This document shows positions 1 to 8,349 of a stretch of DNA of 22,086 nucleotides, piece after piece. Under the pieces are notes generated by a model. The model ran no database searches. It saw only the letters and a list, made by a program, of their open reading frames with translations, and was not told the DNA's origin. Source of the DNA: CAYVQZ01 sp964453435 (GTDB lineage Bacteria > Abyssobacteria > SURF-5); the NCBI GenBank assembly GCA_964453435.1, contig CAYVQZ010000071.1, positions 1-22,086 of the forward strand, read 5' to 3'. The position numbers were made by a program, and so were the translations under genes. Positions within the stretch are counted from its first letter, which is position 1; each line of letters opens with the position of its first letter.

Positions 1-64
1 ATTAAAATGAACGGTTCTCAACAAGCGGAAGGCATTCCATTTACTTTAATCTCTAATTTTTTGC

Positions 65-92
65 TTGACAAGGAAGGGAAGGGTGATATAGT
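65..92 (+). promoter_or_regulatory. Sigma70-type promoter candidate
   Basis: A perfect -35 box TTGACA lies at 65-70, followed by a 16-bp spacer and a -10 box TATAGT at 87-92 (5 of 6 consensus bases). Transcription would start near 99. The nearest gene begins at 412, so the transcript would have a leader of about 310 nt or would be a separate small RNA. Called from the motif match alone. Confidence 0.5.
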
Positions 93-283
93 TTTTCCTT
101 AGACACATAATTCTTTTGCTCCACACAATTCCTCCGACTAAACGCGGCAGGCGCCAACCCTTGCTCGCAGGAAGCTTCACATCGGTCAGTTGGCTTCGGG
201 AACGCTTTGTGTGCGCCCGGTCATTGCACATCGCGTCGAGATGCCAGGGGAGGGAGCGGCTGTCCCCGAAACGGGCAACCCGC

Positions 284-325
284 AATACGAACCGCGAGCC
301 TGGTTCTCGGGCTATCGGTTGTATT
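284..325 (+). ncRNA. Long imperfect hairpin in untranslated leader or small RNA
   Basis: The DNA can fold into a three-part stem: AATAC (284-288) with GTATT (321-325), AACCG (290-294) with CGGTT (316-320), and AGCC (297-300) with GGCT (310-313). G289 is bulged, 295-296/314-315 form a small internal loop, and the apical loop is 301-309. It lies downstream of the promoter at 65-92 and upstream of the cyclase gene, in sequence with no convincing coding frame. It does not resemble tRNA, RNase P, tmRNA, SRP RNA or a riboswitch class I recognise. It could be a small RNA or a structured 5' leader. Confidence 0.35.
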
Positions 326-411
326 TGAACGAGATAAAATAAAAAATGTATTTTTAATCATAATGTTAGCGTAGCTGGTTCGATGTCGAAAGAGACTACT
401 GGTGTCGATTC

Positions 412-1170
412 ATGCCCGAGCGCAAATCTCGAGCCCGAACTCGCAAAGGAATCGTAACCCTGCTGTTCACCGATGTCGAGCATTCGGTCGATATGCTGGT
501 TGAGCTGGGTGACGAAAAAACGCGCGCCATGTGGCGGACATATGCGAAGCTCGTGCGTGAGGCGGCAGCCGGTCGGGGCGGGCAAGAGGTCAAGAATCTT
601 GGCGACGGGTTCATGGTGGTTTTCAGCAGTGTGCTCGATGCTGTGTCATGTGCCATAGGCATACAAAGGGCTGTCAGTCGACAGAACGAAAGAGAACCAT
701 CCGAGTGCTCGCTGCGAGTTCGGATAGGTCTTCACGCGGGAGAACCGATTCAGTCCGAGGAAGATTATTTCGGAACGGCCGTGGTCATCGCCAAGCGGCT
801 CTGTGATGTCGCGGAGGGCGGTCAAATATTGGCGTCCGGGCTGGTTCGGCGGCTTGTGGGATCGCGTGGCAGTTACCTCTTTCGGGATATCGAACAAGTT
901 GTTTTGAAGGGGTTTTCCGACCCTCTGCCTGTATGCGAAGTAATCTGGCATCCTGTCGGCGGAGATTTTTCAACCCGGTTTCCGCTACCCTCTCTTTTCA
1001 GCGGCATCGAGCTTCTCCCTTTTGTTGGACGCCAAAAGGAAATGGCTCAGTTGCAGAAATCCTGGGCGCGCTCGAAGGCCGGCAAACGGCAGTTGGTTAT
1101 GCTGACCGGAGATGGCGGAATCGGGAAAACGCGGCTCGCCGCGGAATTCGCTCTCGTTGCACATGGGTGA
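412..1170 (+). pseudogene. Class III adenylate/guanylate cyclase with truncated AAA ATPase
   Basis: The 252-aa product carries a class III nucleotide cyclase domain at about residues 13-180. LLFTD (Asp21) and LGDGF (Asp65) supply the usual metal-binding aspartates, followed by RIGLHAGE and the DYFGT...GGQIL block. Arg129, at the transition-state arginine position, is kept. The partner asparagine of the usual VN-x-AAR motif is Val125, a variant I believe also occurs in ATPase-linked cyclases. A linker leads to FVGRQKEM (204-211) and a Walker A motif GDGGIGKT (233-240), then a TGA stop 12 residues later. Family members of this type usually continue for several hundred residues through the ATPase and TPR-like repeats, so the gene is truncated. 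No continuation is recognisable in other frames before 1474. The ATG at 412 follows an in-frame stop at 367 and lacks a clear ribosome binding site. The cyclase part could still fold and work alone. Confidence 0.7.
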
Positions 1171-1474
1171 AACCTCCCGTTGTCATTTGCAAAGCAGGCG
1201 CGGCCACGAACCGGCTTGCTCGACGCGTTCCAGGCAGGGCTGCCGGGGGTGTGAATGAAATTCATGCACACCTCCGGCGCGCGTCGTATTTATTGCAAGA
1301 GAGCGTTGCCAAGAACTTCCCTTATTGCTTGTTCACCCATACCCGCTTTGCGGACGCGTTGGACAACGAATAACATCTCTTTCGGCGGCCCTCATCCGTC
1401 AGCGCGGCCTCCTGTTTTCGCGGCTCAAACCTCGCGGGAAATAATAATCACCGCTGAAACCTCGAAGCAGTGTG
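1171..1474. other. Non-coding stretch between convergent genes
   Basis: About 300 bp separate the truncated cyclase from the end of the M28 peptidase gene. Short open frames exist, but none resembles the missing ATPase portion or any family I recognise. There is no T-tailed terminator for either side. A short inverted repeat, GTCAGT (1474-1479) with ACTGAC (1492-1497), overlaps the peptidase stop codon. The stretch is probably decayed or recombined sequence left by loss of the ATPase half. Confidence 0.45.
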
Positions 1475-2650
1475 TCAGTCAGACTCTTCTAACTGACGGA
1501 CGCATCCGACACAGACCCTCAGGGCTTGTTGCAAGTGGTCCTCATCGATATGTTCCGGAATATCCTCGGGGATATGCCAGTTCGGGGGAAAGTTTTCATC
1601 GTCTATGGCCGCGATTGTCGCCGCCTTGAGCCCGAGTCGCGTAAGTGAAGTCGCGTCCGTCTCTCCGAACGGAGCGACGAGACCCGACATCGAGATCCCG
1701 CACCGCCGCGCCGACTCGAGAATCAATTTCACTACTTCTCTCGAGTGCCTGGTTCCGGCAGATTTTTCACCCTCGACGACGACCATTTTGCCCGCTCCCA
1801 CCATCTCGATATTAATCAGAGACGCGTTCTTCAGTTCTATACGGTGTTTTCGAGCGAATCTTTTTGACCCGCGAAGACCGCACTCCTCGGCTCCGAACGA
1901 GACGGCCCAAACCTCGGTGTTCTTCGGCCTGTTCGCGGCAAAGTATCGGGCCGCCTCGATGGCTACGGCTACTCCCGCCAGGTTGTCATTCGCTCCCATC
2001 ACAGGAATGTCGCTGAAGAGGAACAGCCGAAAAAGCAGGAAAATGAGTCCACCCGCCAGACTTATTGCGTAGAAAAGCCACGAGACCGGCGAGAGCCATG
2101 CGAAGATATCACTGAAAAGTCTTGTGCAGATTGCCAACGCAAGGATTAGATGAGAGCCCAATATCGAATAGAAGGCAGGGACGAGGAATTTCCGAAACCG
2201 CTTCCGGAAAAGAGGCATATAGTGCGCCGAGTCATGATGTCCGGCGAAAATCACAATTCGTTCAACTTTGTCGCCAGGCTTGACTTTTCCAAGCACATTC
2301 TGGGTGGTTCTCCGGGGAAACAAAGGATCGAGAATTTCATACCCTCGGAAACGAGCAAGGTAGAGGACGATCAGAAGAATGCCAAGCATTATGGCTGCGA
2401 TTGTGGGGGCATAGACATAGGCGAGGAGCGTCAGGAGATACCCGCAGAGGAATACGGTAGTGCCTCCCTTGTGGATAGTCGGGCTGCACCTGTGCTCCTC
2501 AATACCCGTTTCGTCGCAGAATTCCTCGATTGTCGCGGCGATGAACCGGGCCGTCTTTGCCTCGGCGGCGGTTCCCGGCGGGCGCGGACCGAACCGCTCG
2601 CACACCTCGCGAATGAAATCGCAAATGGGTCTGTCCGTTAGCGATTGCAC
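1475..2650 (-). CDS. Membrane-embedded M28 family zinc metallopeptidase
   Basis: The 391-aa protein has the M28 aminopeptidase core in two parts around membrane segments. Two hydrophobic helices (about 64-100) precede GHHDSA (His138 and Asp140). Two more (about 157-212) precede GANDNLAG (Asp222, bridging ligand). GAEECG follows (Glu255 general base, Glu256 ligand), then NIEMVG (Glu282, where Asp is usual) and WHIPED (His359). All metal-binding positions are therefore filled. The topology puts both catalytic halves on the same membrane side. The start is GTG at 2650, with GAGGGG eight bases upstream. It is the last gene of the minus-strand operon, 37 bp after the amidase. It probably removes N-terminal residues from peptides; the substrate is unknown. 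A catalytically degenerate homologue of the same length lies at 8493-9668. Confidence 0.85.
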   Translation of the reverse strand: MQSLTDRPICDFIREVCERFGPRPPGTAAEAKTARFIAATIEEFCDETGIEEHRCSPTIHKGGTTVFLCGYLLTLLAYVYAPTIAAIMLGILLIVLYLARFRGYEILDPLFPRRTTQNVLGKVKPGDKVERIVIFAGHHDSAHYMPLFRKRFRKFLVPAFYSILGSHLILALAICTRLFSDIFAWLSPVSWLFYAISLAGGLIFLLFRLFLFSDIPVMGANDNLAGVAVAIEAARYFAANRPKNTEVWAVSFGAEECGLRGSKRFARKHRIELKNASLINIEMVGAGKMVVVEGEKSAGTRHSREVVKLILESARRCGISMSGLVAPFGETDATSLTRLGLKAATIAAIDDENFPPNWHIPEDIPEHIDEDHLQQALRVCVGCVRQLEESD

Positions 2651-2687
2651 TATTTACCCCTCGCCCCGAGTTGTCCGACCGGTTTGG

Positions 2688-4109
2688 TCATCCCTCGAGG
2701 CCATTCAGCCGCGGTCTGGGAAGCGGTTCGGAATTGGTTTCGAACGCGAAGGCGGCATTGAAAATGGTGGCCTCGTCAAACGCTCTCCCGACGAGTTGGA
2801 GCCCCAGCGGCAAACCATCTTTGCTGAGCGATATGGGAACAACGATGGCCGGCAGACCGGTCAGGTTTGCCGGGCATGTGTATCGGAGCAGCGCCAGTCC
2901 CGCATCGGTCTCCATCCCGCTCACGGATACGGTCGTTGCTCCGATCGGATGCGCCGGAATAGCGGCGCCCGGAAGCGCGAACACATCGATTTTCTTGAAT
3001 GCCTCAGCGAACTCCCTTTGAATCATCCTTCGCAACCGCTGAGCTTTCAGGTAATGAACCGCAGTGAAGGCCGACCCGGCGTCCAACAGCGCCCGCACGT
3101 CTTCCCCGTAATCATGTCCCCGGCTCCGGAGATTGTGTTCATGGTATGCCGCTCCCTCGGTTGTAATGAGCACGGCCTCCACAACCTGGGTGAGTTCTAT
3201 GTTCGGCAGGTTCACCTCGACAACCCGCGCCCCCAATCGCTCGAATCGTTTCAGCGCTCCTCGAATGGCGTTCGCCACCTCGTCATCGACCCCATTGAAG
3301 CAGAATGACGGCTCGACCCCGATTTTGAGCTTCTTGACGGTTCCTTTGATGAGCCTCGGAAAGTTTGGAACCTTTTCCCTTGCGCTATATGGGTCGCGGG
3401 GGTCATATCCGGCCATTGCTGTCAGCATGAGAGCGGCGTCGCGCACGCATTTTGTTATTGGCCCCACATGGTCGAGGGACCACGCAAGAGGCACAATACC
3501 GTGAAGGCTTACCCTGCCATAGGTCGGCTTGATCCCAACTGTTCCGCACAGGGCGGAGGGGGTGCGAATCGAGCCTCCCGTGTCGCTTCCCGTGGAAGCG
3601 ATGCACATGTCAGTCGCAACGGCGGCGGCGGACCCCCCGCTCGAACCGCCGGGAATGCGCTCTGTGTCATACGGGTTTCGTGTCCCTCCGAAATGCGGAT
3701 TCTGTGTTGTGCCCCCGAAAGCAAACTCGTGCAGGTTCGTTTTCCCGATTATTATCGCGCCGGCTGCGCGCAATCTCGCCACCGAAGTCGCGTCTTCTTC
3801 CGGTATCCAGTCCTGCAGTATCTTCGAGCCCGCAGTGGTCCTCAAGCCCTTTGTCTGATACAAATCCTTGAGCGAGACCGGTATGCCGTGAAGCGGGCCC
3901 AGATACGTCCCTTTTGCGATTTGCCTCTCTGCGGACCGAGCGGCTTTGAGCGCTCCGTCGGCATCGACGGTCATGTAGGCATTGATGGTTTCATCGACCT
4001 TCTCTATTCGTTCGAGAACTGACTTTGTCAACTCGACGGGCGAGATTTTCCGTGACTTGATTTTTGGAGCGAGTTCCGAGATTGTCAAGGCGCATACGTC
4101 GTTTGTCAT
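2688..4109 (-). CDS. Amidase signature (AS) family hydrolase
   Basis: The 473-aa enzyme has the complete Ser-cisSer-Lys triad of the AS family: Lys81 (SLKDL), cis-Ser156 (GGSSGGS) and nucleophile Ser180 (GSDTGGSIR). The spacing equals what I recall for GatA. It hydrolyses a carboxamide or related amide bond and is soluble, with no signal peptide. The block HEFAFGGTTQN differs from the usual GatA sequence, and no gatB lies nearby, so a catabolic amidase is more likely than tRNA amidotransferase. The 65-aa gene just upstream ends 3 bp before the ATG, and the ribosome binding site AAAGGAG lies in that gene's final codons, so translation is probably coupled. This layout copies the AtzG-AtzE pair (a GatC-like small subunit with 1-carboxybiuret hydrolase). 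The actual substrate cannot be read from sequence. Confidence 0.88.
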   Translation of the reverse strand: MTNDVCALTISELAPKIKSRKISPVELTKSVLERIEKVDETINAYMTVDADGALKAARSAERQIAKGTYLGPLHGIPVSLKDLYQTKGLRTTAGSKILQDWIPEEDATSVARLRAAGAIIIGKTNLHEFAFGGTTQNPHFGGTRNPYDTERIPGGSSGGSAAAVATDMCIASTGSDTGGSIRTPSALCGTVGIKPTYGRVSLHGIVPLAWSLDHVGPITKCVRDAALMLTAMAGYDPRDPYSAREKVPNFPRLIKGTVKKLKIGVEPSFCFNGVDDEVANAIRGALKRFERLGARVVEVNLPNIELTQVVEAVLITTEGAAYHEHNLRSRGHDYGEDVRALLDAGSAFTAVHYLKAQRLRRMIQREFAEAFKKIDVFALPGAAIPAHPIGATTVSVSGMETDAGLALLRYTCPANLTGLPAIVVPISLSKDGLPLGLQLVGRAFDEATIFNAAFAFETNSEPLPRPRLNGLEG

Positions 4110-4112
4110 GTT

Positions 4113-4310
4113 CTACTCCTTTATCGGCTCGAAAGTGAACGCAGGGAGGCTCTCGGAATACCCTTCCGGCTCGAGCATGTTCATGGTGGCGATCAAGCCG
4201 GCAAACAGTCCGAACATCGCCTCTCCACGAGCCGACAGGTCCAAGTCTGAGAATGCTCTCAGGTGCGAACGCAGCGTTTCCGGACTCAGGGATGCTTCAT
4301 TCTTATCCAT
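4113..4310 (-). CDS. Small AtzG/GatC-like putative amidase partner
   Basis: This 65-aa protein starts at ATG 4310 with GAAGGAG 7 bases upstream and stops 3 bp before the amidase start. It is mostly helical, with a hydrophobic segment MFGLFAGLIATMNML (about 32-46) and a C-terminal tail ending LPAFTFEP. Size, helical composition, the tail (compare the PAPVF-RP ending of DUF4089/AtzG proteins) and position directly ahead of an AS-family amidase all match AtzG. AtzG is a GatC-like subunit that wraps around and stabilises its amidase. The primary sequence match is short, so the family call is an inference supported mainly by context. The reading frame itself is well supported by two flanking ribosome binding sites. 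Confidence 0.6.
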   Translation of the reverse strand: MDKNEASLSPETLRSHLRAFSDLDLSARGEAMFGLFAGLIATMNMLEPEGYSESLPAFTFEPIKE

Positions 4311-4339
4311 TATTCATCTCCTTCGCTGGTCTGGATAGG

Positions 4340-4861
4340 TCAGACGTTGGCGGCGCGGGCGCGGGAAAACTTCTTATTCAGGACTTCCGGCAGCTCCTTT
4401 TCGAGTTTTGCCCCCGAGCGAATGAAAGCGTACTCTCGCTCGAGAACCGCAAGCGCCTCGCCGTATTGCAATTTCGGTTCCTTCTTTACGAAATCGGCCA
4501 TCGTTTTGCGGATTGCCCTGGATAACTGGCCGAATCTGCGCCGGTTCGAGATTTTGCGACGTTTGTATTCAATCTGCGTTTCGCTCCACAGGTCGATGAC
4601 CATGTAAGAAAGCAGCTTCAACGCGTGGGTCGGCATCTCGGAGAGCGCATTGGTGAGTTCCTCGCAGGCCTCCTCACCGTAGTTTTCCTCGACGTTGAGA
4701 AAGTAGGTGACTTCCCGGGCGATATCTCGTTTGCACGTATAGTGTCTGTATTGATTTTTGATCGCGCTCTCCGTCGGAAGTCCCACGTCGTGAGTCCAGG
4801 TGTGGCGGACCTCGATCGAGCCGTCGGCCCGCTCTTTTACATCAAATTTAATCTGGTGCAT
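4340..4861 (-). CDS. Hypothetical protein of a glycosidase-amidase operon
   Basis: The 173-aa product is not recognised. The first 30 residues look like a beta-strand pair (IKFDVKE... SIEVRHTW). The remainder is predicted helical and rich in charged residues, with a basic stretch YKRRKISNRRRFGQ near 100-113. It has no signal peptide, membrane segment or cysteine motif, so it should be cytoplasmic. A near-ideal ribosome binding site AAGGAGG precedes ATG 4861. It lies 33 bp after the glycoside hydrolase gene and 29 bp before the 65-aa gene, clearly within the operon. The basic stretch could bind nucleic acid or a partner protein, but nothing shows which. Confidence 0.75.
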   Translation of the reverse strand: MHQIKFDVKERADGSIEVRHTWTHDVGLPTESAIKNQYRHYTCKRDIAREVTYFLNVEENYGEEACEELTNALSEMPTHALKLLSYMVIDLWSETQIEYKRRKISNRRRFGQLSRAIRKTMADFVKKEPKLQYGEALAVLEREYAFIRSGAKLEKELPEVLNKKFSRARAANV

Positions 4862-4894
4862 TCTGCGATGCCTCCTTTTTGCTCTCTCCTGCCG

Positions 4895-7800
4895 CTAATC
4901 CACGAATCGGATTCTGTGGCGCCAGTAGGGAACGATGTAGGGTTTGCCGATAAGTCCCGCGGCTATCGGTTCGCCGAGTAAATTCGCAGCCGTGTTCGCA
5001 ACCGTGATCTCGATGGAATTTTCACCCGGCACAACGAAATTTGTGACATCCAGCGCATAGGGTCTCCAGAGGATGACCCCGACGTTTTTGCCGTTGATTT
5101 TCACTTCCGCCGCGCTCCCCAGCCGGTCCAGTTTCAGGAATAGCTGTTGCGCCATGTAGGTCATCGGCACATCGAAAGTGGCTCTGTAACTTAGCGTTCC
5201 GATGTAATTCGGCAAGCCTGCTTGCGACCAGGGAAGCGCCGACGTTCCGTATTTTTGCTCAACGATTGTTCCCTTGTTCACCCAGAACCTGCCGGTCAGG
5301 CAGACCGGCTCGACCCCATGAACACTGGGATACAGGGTTGGAAACTCCGGTTGCCGCCACTCGAGTCGGACATGGTTCTCCCCCTCCCGGACGAGGCCGG
5401 CAATGGGGACCGCGCGGTTCGAGTGGTCCCATACGAAAACCTGTTCGGGTGGCTCGTGCATTCTATGACCGTTCACCTCGACGGACAGGGGCTCCCCCGC
5501 ATAGTTTTCATACACGAGCGCCAGGTCGTCGGGAATGTGCTCCACATGAAATACCGCGCTCATGGCAAAGGTGGACCCGGCGGGAGGATAATCATACCCC
5601 ATTGGAAAGCCGGCATATTTCGCGAGCTTGAACAGGACTCCTTCCGCTTCCTCGAATTGAGCCGTGTCGATTCCGAGCCGCTTGCTCCATTTTTCACCCG
5701 TGTCGGCCATCTTGTGCATCGGCTGAAATTTGGTTGTCGGGGTTTTCGAATTTCCGATTGAGCCGGCAAGCCGCCGTTTCAAAGCAAAGCCGGCCCGCGC
5801 TATTTCGACAAGCAGCCGGGCGCGCATTCCGAGCCGTGGGTCTTCGTGAGGCGACCACTTTGTTGATTCCGTTTCCGAAAGGATTTCGATATCCCACTCG
5901 TCCAGCAGATAAATATTTCGTACCGGAAAGTCTATTTCCCACCTTTCGGGCATTTGAATGGGAGGCAGCGCCTGTTCGACATTTCGGGTGTAACGCTTGT
6001 CACCCCGGCTCATCCGTACCTCGAGGGCGCTTGTATACCCGTCGGCATAGTCAATTGTCACGGTGGTCAGGTTCAGATTGGTCGAGTCAACGTGGTCCAC
6101 CGGAGGCTCATCCGTAAAAACAAAAAAGTACGCCTGATTCGGCTCGAATCGGACCGTTGTGCGTATATATTCGTCATCCCGTCGATACGCCAGCATGTTC
6201 TTCACGGAGCCGTTGTCCGGATTCCATATCTGGGGCTTGCCGCATAGGAGCCGAAAAGCCAGCTCGGCCTGGACCACGCCTTCACTCAGGTTCCCAACGA
6301 AGTATGAATGAATGTTTCCGCTCTTGCGATGCAGATACATCAGGTTCCTGGCGAGAGGACCGTCGGCCACAAGGTCCCGTTTCACAAATTCGTTTATCTT
6401 CTTCACAAGCCAGTTGCTATCGGAATTCGGGTCAGCGCTCAACTGGCGATGCGCCACCCAGGAACGCTGTTTTTCACCAAACAGCGACTCGATGCGAAGG
6501 GATATTTCACCGCCATACTCATCATGCGTGGGCATCTCGTAACCAAGCGCCAGTATCTTTCCGCCTCCGGTGGCGAACCGCTCGGCCAATTCCAGCAATT
6601 TACGGGGAAAAACGGGAGACAACGGCAGGAGAAGCAGCCTGTAACTCTCCTCTCCGACGACGAGTCGTTCGCCGTCTATTTCCACTTTCCCCGAGTCCAC
6701 CACTTCGTCGAAAAGATAATCGAAGTCGAGTTGATGTCGAAGGAGCGCCAGGGAAACGGTTTCGAGAAAGTCGGCCAGCTTGTTGTTCTTTTTCTTTAAA
6801 TCAAAAGCCGCCCACAGGCTCTTTACGGGAAAGGCGAAGAGGATATCCGCAACATGAACTCCCGCCGAGTTCAGAAGACTGAGTCTCGCGATGTATTCCG
6901 AAAATGTTTTGTAAAACCGCCACCATGGCTGCGGCGCAAAGTGGGAGGCCGGAAAATCGCGTTTGCGATGTCCCTTGAGCGACATGAAGGCCGCATGCGG
7001 ATTCACGAAATTGACTCCGCAGCCCTGGGCCCAGTTCAACACCGACTTCAATTTCTCCGGCGATGTCGCCCATCCGTTCCCGCCCCATATCTCACATAGT
7101 GTTCGACCGGCTCCGCAGTGGTGGGCGGCGCTGCTCAGGGCCTTCGGATTGAAATTCGCGTGTATCAGCGCCGGATGGTCCGTGTCATAGCCGTGGGCGT
7201 CCGAGAGAATATCGGTTCCGGGCATATGCATCTGGCTCAGCGGAGCGTAAAAACTCACGTTCGTGGCCGGAAGTCTCCCGATATCGTCATCATCGTTCAC
7301 ATGGCCGGTGAATATGAGACCCCGCTCCGATGCCCATTCGGATATTTTCCTGAAGAAAGAGTTCACGTAGAGGTCGCGAACCGTTTCGAAGTAGTTGGTC
7401 CTGTCCCGTATGCCCTGTTCGAGCGGCAGGCCGGGCAGTTGAGAAACGAGGGCGGGCAGCGCGGACCGAAACTCCCGGTCAAATCGTCTTCGGAATTCTG
7501 CCGGAAGCGAGCCGGTATACGGTAGCCCGAAGTAGTTTGCCGGCTCGTCGGTGAAAACTCCCACGAGGGGTGAACCGTAGTATTGTCGCAGATGACGGTC
7601 ATACTCCGAGTGCGTCAGCTCCATGAATCGCTGCACCGCTGCGGCATTCAGGACGTCGAGATAGCCTGTCTCGCCCTTGGTCCACGCGGCGCCGTGTGTC
7701 GCCGCAAACGGCTCACGCACTTCAATCGCGAAAAACACGAGCGCGCGCTCTCCGGCGAACGCCTCCGTTTCACCCTTCCTGAATTGCTCCGTCCGGTCGG

Positions 7801-8236
7801 AAATCCCCGTGCCCGAAAGCGCAAACGCTGCCAGAATTTCTCCGGGCGGTTGCCGGGAAAGAGTCCGGGCCGCCGACGGCGAGACCATCCTGTAATCGAT
7901 TCCCCGCTGCTTGAATTCGGGATGTTCCCGCAGAAGTTTGCCGCCCACCGGCCCGCTTGGCCAGTTGTATTCGTCGTATAACCACCCCTTCAATCGGAGT
8001 CGTTTGAGAGTGTCACAGATAAAACGCAGCCGTTCCCAGAAGCGTTCGGAGAGATACTCTATCTCCATGCCGGTTCGGGGATGGATTATGACCCCTGCAA
8101 TGCCTTTGGAGCGCATTTCTGCGAGGGCGGACGAGAGCCGCTCCTCATCGAGGTCGTCGTTAAGGAACCAGAAAGGGGTGGGACCAAATTCCGCAGGGGG
8201 CTGAGCGAAACGCTCTCTCAACGTATCAATTTGCAT
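4895..8236 (-). CDS. GH106-like glycoside hydrolase (putative alpha-L-rhamnosidase family)
   Basis: The 1113-aa protein begins with the block typical of GH106-type enzymes: PFWFLNDDL (21-29), GVIIHPRTGMEIEYLS (48-63) and WLYDEYNWPSGPVGG (85-99), which form strands and loops of a TIM-barrel catalytic domain. FTDEP (228-232) and CEIWGG (381-386) hold acidic residues that are candidates for catalysis. The C-terminal region (about 1028-1113) is a GH2-type jelly-roll sugar-binding fold (FLKLDRLGSAAEVKINGK). No signal peptide is visible, so it probably acts in the cytoplasm on an imported oligosaccharide or glycoconjugate. Length fits the family. It is the first gene of a five-gene operon; ATG 8236 has no obvious ribosome binding site. 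GH106 members include alpha-L-rhamnosidases, but many relatives are uncharacterised, so the linkage is uncertain. Confidence 0.8.
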   Translation of the reverse strand: MQIDTLRERFAQPPAEFGPTPFWFLNDDLDEERLSSALAEMRSKGIAGVIIHPRTGMEIEYLSERFWERLRFICDTLKRLRLKGWLYDEYNWPSGPVGGKLLREHPEFKQRGIDYRMVSPSAARTLSRQPPGEILAAFALSGTGISDRTEQFRKGETEAFAGERALVFFAIEVREPFAATHGAAWTKGETGYLDVLNAAAVQRFMELTHSEYDRHLRQYYGSPLVGVFTDEPANYFGLPYTGSLPAEFRRRFDREFRSALPALVSQLPGLPLEQGIRDRTNYFETVRDLYVNSFFRKISEWASERGLIFTGHVNDDDDIGRLPATNVSFYAPLSQMHMPGTDILSDAHGYDTDHPALIHANFNPKALSSAAHHCGAGRTLCEIWGGNGWATSPEKLKSVLNWAQGCGVNFVNPHAAFMSLKGHRKRDFPASHFAPQPWWRFYKTFSEYIARLSLLNSAGVHVADILFAFPVKSLWAAFDLKKKNNKLADFLETVSLALLRHQLDFDYLFDEVVDSGKVEIDGERLVVGEESYRLLLLPLSPVFPRKLLELAERFATGGGKILALGYEMPTHDEYGGEISLRIESLFGEKQRSWVAHRQLSADPNSDSNWLVKKINEFVKRDLVADGPLARNLMYLHRKSGNIHSYFVGNLSEGVVQAELAFRLLCGKPQIWNPDNGSVKNMLAYRRDDEYIRTTVRFEPNQAYFFVFTDEPPVDHVDSTNLNLTTVTIDYADGYTSALEVRMSRGDKRYTRNVEQALPPIQMPERWEIDFPVRNIYLLDEWDIEILSETESTKWSPHEDPRLGMRARLLVEIARAGFALKRRLAGSIGNSKTPTTKFQPMHKMADTGEKWSKRLGIDTAQFEEAEGVLFKLAKYAGFPMGYDYPPAGSTFAMSAVFHVEHIPDDLALVYENYAGEPLSVEVNGHRMHEPPEQVFVWDHSNRAVPIAGLVREGENHVRLEWRQPEFPTLYPSVHGVEPVCLTGRFWVNKGTIVEQKYGTSALPWSQAGLPNYIGTLSYRATFDVPMTYMAQQLFLKLDRLGSAAEVKINGKNVGVILWRPYALDVTNFVVPGENSIEITVANTAANLLGEPIAAGLIGKPYIVPYWRHRIRFVD

Positions 8237-8254
8237 GATTGGGCATTGTCAAAC

Positions 8255-8272
8255 AAACGGATTGTTCCGTTT
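8255..8272. promoter_or_regulatory. Perfect inverted repeat in glycoside hydrolase operon leader
   Basis: AAACGGA (8255-8261) and TCCGTTT (8266-8272) form a perfect 7-bp inverted repeat with a 4-base centre. It sits between the proposed -10 box of the minus-strand promoter (8294-8299) and the start codon at 8236, about 15-32 bases into the transcript. It could be a repressor operator or an mRNA hairpin near the ribosome site. Confidence 0.4.
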
Positions 8273-8293
8273 CTGTTCGAGACAACAAAAATC

Positions 8294-8322
8294 ATGATAA
8301 CACAGACAGTTCAGCTATGCAA
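8294..8322 (-). promoter_or_regulatory. Promoter candidate for the glycoside hydrolase operon
   Basis: Read on the minus strand, TTGCAT (8322-8317) and TATCAT (8299-8294) are separated by 17 bp. The -10 box matches 5 of 6 consensus bases and the -35 box only 3 of 6. Position and spacing suit transcription of the five-gene minus-strand operon. Confidence 0.4.
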
Positions 8323-8349
8323 ACCTCTGAAAGGCCGCCTGTGGACGCC

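Noticed and set aside
8..103. A 31-codon open frame starting at ATG 8
   Set aside because: It contains the promoter candidate at 65-92, lacks a ribosome site in view and has no recognisable product.
370..410. GGTTCGAT, resembling a tRNA T-loop
   Set aside because: No matching acceptor, D or anticodon arms can be built around it.
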